From Crossaster papposus (lineage: Eukaryota > Echinodermata > Asteroidea > Velatida > Solasteridae), in the NCBI GenBank assembly GCA_037893245.1, contig JBAIAA010001153.1, forward strand, positions 310,001 through 374,000: a stretch of DNA of 64,000 nt, written 5' to 3'. Below are positions 57,076-64,000 of this stretch, one piece after another. A program made the translations under genes and the position numbers. How positions within the stretch are numbered: the first letter of the stretch is position 1; the number at the start of each line of letters is the position of its first letter. The notes beneath the pieces were generated by a model. That model saw nothing but the letters and a program-made list of their open reading frames with translations, was not told where the DNA came from and made no database searches.

Positions 57076-58947
57076 AATTTGATTCTCAAATAAACTTTGG
57101 ATTATGGAATTATTTGAATGATCAAAGTTTTTCCTCTCCGTTTCACAAGCATCTAGGCATCCCTCTCTCTGCTCCTCATATTTCTTCTCTAAGCCCTCTA
57201 GCTATCACACGCATCATTGAACAGCGACCAAGTGGAGTGAAAACCTGCATATAAATGCGTAATATCTGCATGGAGTGCAGACATAGGAATGTTTGCATGT
57301 TTCCTATCACGTCTGCCCAAATTCCTTAGGTCAATAATAGTACACACGATCTGATCGTGATTTGGGTCTGTCCATAAATAAGTGGTAAATTGTTTTCGTG
57401 TTCCTGTTATGTCTGACAAATTGTTTTTTTATTTAATAGGGCACAATCTTTGATGCCATCTATCTCCAATAGCGATTACATAAAGAAATTGACCTCAGTA
57501 TGGAGTCAATTTTAACGTCACTTGCATGGAGATGTGTGAAATTACACAGGTCAGGCATAACCGGAACATAAACAAATGTCACACTTTTAAACCCCTTATT
57601 CATGGACTACCCATTTGCATTTTTCATCAGGTTTGATTCCAGTTTTGTTCTATTCTTGACAAGTAAGAATTAATTGGCATCCCTAGCTCCCTTCTCTTTC
57701 TACAGCTGGAAATTGACCTTTTGTGATTCATGGCCATTATCCAATCGTAGCGTCTGTTGAACATCACATGATATTCCAAATCTTGGACAAACAAACAAAT
57801 TCAAAATACGCGCGTGAGTCGACTGCATGTGTGCCCTGTTCGTTGAAACGAATTACGCAGAATGCACGTCAAAGTTAACACAAACGCTTAACCGGCCCGC
57901 TATCACGTTTTTGTTTGCAACACATTGGCAATGCCCGTTTAGCGTAGTTTGTTCTGTTCATATTTCTTAACTTTGTCTTCCTCTCAGATGGTAAACATAT
58001 GTGGGTGAGGTTCGGGGAGTCTACATTATTCAGCGAAATGGGAAGAAAAAAAATTCCCATTTTTGCGATAAGAGGTCGCACGAAATCTGCATGTACACGT
58101 GGGCAATGTTGTCTAAGGATTCTGAGACAACTCATGTATCTTTTATTACACTATGTTTATACTATTTCTTAACAAAATATAGTTAGCAGGATTACAAATA
58201 TCAATAAATATAGTTTTCTCCACTATGACCTGTGCCCGGTTCCATCTCATTTTGCCAGAATGCCTCACATTTTATTCCCTTGCTGGCCTTGGAATACAAA
58301 TTGCAGCAATATGCTGGCAGCTTGCCATGAAAATTTGAATTCATAATAAATGTAGATTTTTCCACAAGTCAGTTTATACCTTTTTTTACAATTAGAAACA
58401 GTTGGACAGAGCTTTGGATGATAAATTTAGCCACACGGACCAGCCTGCACAATACACATGCAGACCAAAGTCTATTGAACCCAAATTGAATAAAACAACA
58501 CTAATCACTTTAATAAAATGTTGTTGAATTGCATGGACAACAAAAACAAAATAAAATGAAAGCATAAATAATGGACAGGGTGATGATAAAAAGACAATTC
58601 TTGTATTTTTGATACAAAATGTCTGCTGCAGACTTTCAAAGGTTTAAATTAATATTTAATTTTTAGTTTAGCTTTATCGATTGTCAAATGTTATGTTTCC
58701 ATTGCAAATATAAATACATACAAATTTCACCGTTTTATTGGTACACAAAAAGCAAGACAAAATCTGTTTCAGTAAAAATTTGTTTAAATTTCTAGGGATT
58801 CTTCAACTGGAAAGAAATTGTTTCAACTGCATCAGATTAATCAGTAATTATTTAGGCTAAATTTGTTTTGTCATCAAGAGCTTTACGAAAGGCAGTCGGT
58901 ACTTCTTTAAGGATTATACCTATGACTACAAAGCAACTTTTATTAGC
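57076..58947. other. Intergenic region without supported genes
   Basis: Frames of 60-86 codons on both strands lack family features. I found no TIR pair or RNA gene. Confidence 0.35.
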
Positions 58948-58981
58948 AGCTGCACTGCACAATGGACCGTAGTGTGCAGCT
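58948..58981. repeat. CAGCTGCAC hairpin, second copy
   Basis: AGCTGCAC and GTGCAGCT enclose TGCACAATGGACCGTAGT, matching the hairpin and loop at 56859-56894. Confidence 0.7.
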
Positions 58982-59139
58982 ATAAAACACACGGTGTTCT
59001 CTGGCTTAGTAATTCTCTGTTCTCTGACAACAGCATTCCAGACAGATTAGTAGCGGGCTGCGGCCATGGCCGCTCCCCGGCGTCAAGGGGTTTATATTAT
59101 TAAAGAAAATAATAAATATATATAATTAAAAACCCGGAA

Positions 59140-59830
59140 ATGTTTTTTTTTTTATTGAGTCGTGTTACCCCTATTCTTAATGGTTTACATTGGCTTCTTG
59201 CAAAGTTTTGGATTGATTCGAAGATTTTACTATTAAAGGGAATACAAATGTGTTTTGGTTTTAAACAAGTATGTTTAGAACCGGCTCATGGGCCTGGACG
59301 CGATGTCGAGCAGATGCAGCGTTGTCAATTTTGAACTATAAATACTGCCTCATTGAAAAATAGTGTGCATGCATTGTGAACGTTCAACTAATAAAATGGT
59401 AAAAGACACTGAATTTCAAAGGAGTCCAAAATTCATGCGACACTGGAAAAGTGTTTAAGACCAGCCAGCCATGTCTTTATCACCCGTTTAAAACCAACCA
59501 CGTGACAAGCTCTCGACCAATGGGAATGGGTAAACTGTCTTAGGTAGTTTATGAATAATGGCTTAAATGTATACATAATACATGGCCTTGCTCCCATTTA
59601 CCCGAGTGAACTAATTACAACCCCAAGGCAAAATCGTTACTGGCTCAGGTCTACAGGTGAAGTTTTATTGTCAAAATATTGTCAGCATTAAGAAACCGAG
59701 CTTTTACTTCAGCTGCACCTACTTTGTGGAATAATCTGCCATCTAATATATTGGTAATTTACACTGACAAAGTCTGTTGGAAAAAATACCTCAAAACTTT
59801 CCTTGTTAGAAATTTGGTTCCCACAGCAAT
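59140..59830 (+). pseudogene. LINE reverse transcriptase 3' fragment, interrupted
   Basis: 59155-59236 encodes SRVTPILNGLHWLLAKFWID and SKILLL. 59581 onward encodes HGLAPIYPSELITTPRQNRY, then, after a frameshift near 59690, ALRNRAFTSAAPTLWNNLPS and FLVRN before a stop. These are consecutive C-terminal blocks of CR1/L2-type reverse transcriptases. About 345 bp of unrelated sequence (about 59237-59580) separates them and includes an inverted copy of the 47690-47960 repeat. It is a non-functional relic with at least one frameshift. Confidence 0.85.
59237..59580. repeat. Insertion within the LINE fragment
   Basis: Begins TTAAAGGGAATACAAATGTG (MITE-C-like start), and includes at 59440-59575 the inverse of the 47690-47960 repeat (CGTGACAAGCTCTCGACC). 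It splits adjacent reverse transcriptase blocks, so it is younger than the LINE. Confidence 0.5.
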
Positions 59831-60143
59831 CTGAAGACCAAATTCCAGAACTTTACCAGAAATTTCCAGGACTAAAATATGACAATTTCCATGACATTTA
59901 AAACTTGATGTTAGGCTAATCATTTGTTAGTTTTTTAAAATAAGTTTTAATTAATAATGGCCCCCTCCTCCCTGTACACTACAGCCATCCGAACCACCCC
60001 CTTACATGTAAATAGAAAAAATCACTTTACTAACCCTTGCATGACTTTTCCAGCGGCGGCTGGCAACGAAAACAGATGAGCCAACATTCGCGGATCTGTA
60101 TGTCAGTTTATTATATTAAACAAATATTGAGTGGCCTTAAATT

Positions 60144-63100
60144 GTGAAATTGAAGGAATATTATCACTCTGTAAAAACTAGACTTACATTTCACTTGGCT
60201 TTGCCTCGTGAAATAGAAAAGTACAGATTTTACCTAGCGATAATACTCCTTCCATCCCACCTATTAGCCACTCAGTATTTGTATAATGACAACGTGTACA
60301 CATTTTTCAGAGTTGTGGGACATTTCCAGAAAAAAAGTAGGAAAACTAAAGAGCAAAATGAACAAAACTTAAAAAAAGGAGGAATATTTGAAGACTTGCA
60401 AACTATTCTACCAAAACTGCAGGCAACTGCGGGCTATTCATTTTACAGGCATGTGAGTGGGCATCAACAAAAAAAGAACGGAAAAGAAAGGCTGGGCGTG
60501 GTGCATGCAGCGCGGCGGGGCGCAGCACGAACATCGATCCCTTGTTCAATTGGTCAATATTTTTTTGCATCCGAAAACTGGGCAATAATTTATGCCTTTA
60601 CAACGCAGAAACGTCATAAATAATTACAAAAGTTCAGCAGAAATGACATTTCGACTATATTGAAGACTATATTGATGAAGTAAAAAGAAGATTTCCAGAA
60701 GATGTAGGCAAGGCAGACTCTTCTGTGGACGTGGAACCACAACAAGGATCCTCAGTCACACCTATGCCCAAACAGAAAATCTGCATGATGGCAGGGTTGC
60801 TGATGCAGTCATTGAATTGATACATACAATGAGCTGAGAAGAACAGGAGCTGAGAAGAACAGGCCCAGAAGTGTATTTTATCTTGCAAAAATGGAGGAAA
60901 AGGAGGTTCCAAGTGACTGGCGAAGGCTATCCGACTGTCGGAGCATAGATGACATATATTGGACATGATATGCTACGTCTTCATAGCTTTTCTGCTGCTA
61001 GAAATAGAACTGTTGTTGCTTTCCTTTGTGGATTAGCAAATGAAGATTTCCCTGCCTTTGAGTCCCAGTCACACCAGACAACCACGGACACCACTGATCA
61101 ATGTAGATTGTATTATTTGTGTAAGACAGTTGAATCTATTATGCACTATGCTAATCCCGCTTGCATACTTCCCATCCATTTCCACGAGAGCAGTTCCTGT
61201 ATTCAACTGTTGGTAGCAAGATGGCTCTACAGATCACACCTATTGGCAGCCCACATGCTTCTTACCAAACTGTGAGACGTTGGCTCAACAGTCTTGCTGG
61301 AGAGAAGACTCATTGTCCCAAAGGTGATTTCATCGTTGTCTTTGACAACAACCAGGTCCTCCAGAGGCGCTGGAGGTGCAGCTGAACAATGCTTTCAAAG
61401 TAAACATTGTCACAATCGCTGCGGTATTCACAATTAATGAAAAGGGAAACCTCTTGATAAAATCAGGACTCAAACCATCAAAATGGCATTGTCAAGAACT
61501 TGCAGCTGATGATATTGAAAGAGTGAAGATTGTTGATCAGACCCCCTAAGTGAAGAACACCCATGCAGCGTATTTGAGCAGATATAATGGCAAGAGGTTA
61601 GATGACGTTGTGGCTCAACAGCAGTGGGTAGATGGCAAGTGGAAGGATTAAATTGATGACAAGGTACTAGAAGAAAAATGGAGGGCAACCTTCAAAATAT
61701 GTCATGCCTGTGGGTTACATGACATTGCCAGAAGCAAACGAAATTGCCCTGAATGCAATAGCAATCTGAAACAAGCAGAAATGTCTCACCTCAGGGTTGA
61801 TGTGCATGGAACTTACACATAGCGACCGGAGGTGGGGCGAGGTAGCACAAGTGCCGAACCACGTGCTCGACTGGAAACGAAGATATCGGGTATTTGTTAG
61901 ACTTTAGAGCGTATTCAGGAGGGTCATCACAGGGAATATTCCAAGTACATTGAATGTTACACCACTGCAAACTGCCCTGTATCAGTTCAGACACCTGTGT
62001 TTGTAAATCCATGCTCTTACGATGCAGTCGCAACCGCATTAGTAGCAGTAGGCGAAAAGGCAGGAATCAAACAATATGGCACAGGAGAGACAGGTGGGCA
62101 CCTGTTGTGTGTGATGGACTTCCATATGGCCTGGCAAGGAGACTACTACTATGTACCTTCAGTTGCTCGCATTGTTCTGCAATGGTCTATGGCCAGGAAC
62201 AATACAAGACTCATGTTTAGGTCCAATCATTTGTTGGCAAGCAGCCCTGTGGTTCCAAGAAAGGAATTTGAGTGGGTGCTACATATGCCAGGTCCAGGTC
62301 ATATTGAAATGAACATGGTAAAAGCATTTGTAGATCTGACTTGGGACTTATTGGAAATGGCGGGAAATGGTGATATTGTTCAATTTCAAGTCGCCTAATG
62401 CCCCGAAATGTGCAAAGATAGTGACGGACCACCACAAGGCATTGACAATGTGTAGATTCGCTAGAAAGGCAATAACAGATGAACTCCTGTTATCGTTTGT
62501 TTGTAGTGGACATATCACAAGCATATTTCAACAAGTACATCAGCAGAAACCCCAACTATTCATTCATGGCAGACTGCATTTTTTAATTGTTGGACATTAT
62601 CTTCATAAACAGAACTGGAGTGCGATCTGGGAATCTAAAATTAATTGATACAGGGAAGGCAAAGTTTGCCAAAGTATGGTTTGGAAGAGTGCATCCACTG
62701 TAGAGAGAATTAGAAGTATCAGACTCTTATGGAATATGTCACCAAGATACTGTCATTGAACACAAATGGTGTACCATATGCATGTACTGCAGAGGGAGCT
62801 GATTGAAGTTGGAAGCTGTGAACAAGCAGGTGCAGCGTTTAATCCCAAGTGTCCCTACAGGAAAGAACTGGCTAATTGCCTGTACTAGTCATGACAAGAT
62901 GGTGATGAGGAAGCATCTCTTTGAAGCAGCCGGAATCCTTGATCCAGCAGATCACACAACAGTCAAAAAAGTACAGAACACTACTCAAGAGGTACTTGCT
63001 TTCTGAACACTACTCAGATCGAAAGGGTATGACAGACATTATACATACTTCAATAAGTGGAGAAAGGTTAGCCGATAACCTGAAGTACTTCTGTACCTAC

Positions 63101-63478
63101 ATGTATGCACGTGACATCAGGTCTCGATATATTGACTTCATCTTGGAATTTGAAACGGACGCTTTAATAGCTAAAAGAACCAAAACGTGCGTATTTCAAA
63201 AACCCAAAATATGTATCACAGCCGACAAGAGAATAAATGCTTCTGCCATCCACAGCAAAACGATTGTGGAATTGGAAATAAAAGCCACAATTGAGATAAG
63301 TATAGGAAACATCCAAGATAAAGAGACGCAAGATGCATTTCTTGCAGTATATCATAAAGATATTAAACAAAGGGCTGTGAAGTCTGATTGTTTAAAATTC
63401 TATGAAGAGATTGCTCTTTATTTGGCTCAAGAAGATGCATCACCCTCACAGTATTGTGGACTAAATCTTGTGATGTAA
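60144..63478 (+). pseudogene. Decayed copy of a large multi-copy invertebrate protein (probably transposon-borne)
   Basis: Colinear coding blocks in shifting plus frames. 60144-60623: 159 codons, unassigned. About 60949-61170: VVAFLCGLANEDFPAF. 61171-61385: VGSKMALQITPIG, then FDNNQVLQ. 61384-61548: NNAFKVNIVTIAAVFTINEK to a stop. 61700-61756: CHAC-x11-CPEC zinc ribbon. 62000-62220: EKAGIKQYGTGE, CDGLPYGLA, YGQEQYKTH. 62225-62398: EFEWVLHMPGPGHIEMNMVK. 62367-62500: CAKIVTDHHKALTM, ITDELLLSFV. 62540-62780: NPNYSFMAD, AKFAKVWFGRVHPL then an in-frame stop. 62803-63006: QRLIPSVPTGKNWLIAC. 62995-63478: open 3' block ending TAATG. From memory, block order and motifs match a repetitive uncharacterised family in cnidarians, molluscs and lancelets, perhaps the DUF6589 group. 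A transposase-like role is only inferred. At least four frameshifts and several stops make it non-functional unless they are sequencing errors. Confidence 0.7.
61700..61756 (+). other. Zinc-ribbon-like CxxC...CxxC in the decayed gene
   Basis: One frame reads C-H-A-C, eleven residues, C-P-E-C. This is a short four-cysteine metal-binding knuckle located between the FDNNQ block and the EKAGIKQYG block. It supports true protein ancestry of the region. Confidence 0.5.
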
Positions 63479-64000
63479 TGTTCAAATGTAATGTTGTAAT
63501 TTTCCAAAACTGACAAATATGCTAGTTCTGGAGTGCCTTTATTAGTGTACACAGTGGGTACAAAAAACAACCACCATTGATGAATTAGTAAAGTGTTAGG
63601 CAGAGAAGAGGTTGCTAGTAATATAATGACAAGGTACATCTACTTGTACATGTAATAATTGTAACAAGATGAAAAAATACTTTGACAAACATGTGTCACG
63701 GACAGTTAAAAAATAAACATATAAAAAATTTGATATTTAATTAGACCTTTAATTATACAAAATACAATTGTTTATGATTTAAATAAGTCTTTTTTTACAT
63801 ATACAATAAATAATTTTGAATGCTGTAATTATAAAAATACTTTTTTTTCAACATGATAAATGGCAGGATTTAAAGTCATGGTTACTGTACATTCAAGGGC
63901 GCACAAAAGTTGGTGCATTGATTATGATCACATTTTGAAAAGAATGGTTTCTTGACATTCAAAGTGAATCACAATACACGTACAATGAACTGGAATGCTG
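63479..64000. other. 3' flank of the decayed gene
   Basis: AT-rich, with AATAAA-like words near 63711 and 63806 that could have served as a polyadenylation signal. No inverse of the 60-kb side was recognised that would define a transposon end. Confidence 0.35.

Noticed and set aside
60000..64000. TIRs defining a transposon around the decayed gene
   Set aside because: I could not find a convincing inverted pair or target duplication by eye on the two flanks.

Overview
The window looks like AT-rich, gene-poor nuclear DNA of a marine invertebrate, most likely an ambulacrarian and quite possibly a sea star. The reasons are many dispersed ACATGTACATGT tracts, tRNA-derived SINEs, CR1/L2-like LINE scraps and several families of terminal-inverted-repeat (TIR) miniature elements of the kind common in echinoderm genomes. 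This placement is inference; no taxonomic marker gene is present.

Only one intact protein gene is supported: an intronless 377-residue class A (rhodopsin-like) G-protein-coupled receptor at 29873-31006 (+), with a probable upstream 5' UTR splice acceptor and a downstream AATAAA. A second protein-derived region, 60144-63478 (+), is a frameshifted, stop-containing relic of a large multi-copy invertebrate protein family that is probably transposon-borne. Three LINE reverse-transcriptase 3' fragments are visible (40165-40677 minus, about 55090-55450 plus, about 59140-59830 plus), and a fourth LINE 3' UTR with a (TAA)n tail lies at 215-526.

Layout: 0-10 kb holds MITEs, a SINE and a Harbinger-like element with TTA target duplications. 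11-14.2 kb is a three-level nest: a MITE split by a 2.9-kb hAT-like element with an 8-bp duplication, which itself contains a 1.1-kb foldback element. 14-29 kb holds foldback and TIR elements plus a minus-strand SINE. 29-31 kb is the receptor gene. 32-36 kb is more MITEs. 36.7-43.5 kb is a satellite of about 260 copies of a 24-bp unit, interrupted by a LINE 3' end. 44-50 kb is MITEs and large foldbacks. 51.5-52.5 kb is a six-copy 143-bp tandem array whose every unit carries a DR1 plus DR5 nuclear-receptor-type half-site cluster, possibly inside a Helitron-like element. 53-60 kb is further repeats and LINE fragments. 60-63.5 kb is the decayed gene.

Two TTAA-flanked MITE families dominate: MITE-A (CCAGTTCGCGCCGG ends, ten copies) and MITE-B (AGGTAGTATACACCATT ends, seven copies). 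For MITE-A the window contains both an occupied site and a matching empty site in another copy of the host repeat, which supports the TTAA target duplication directly. I found no rRNA, tRNA gene, CRISPR array or prokaryotic feature. All boundaries were read by eye.
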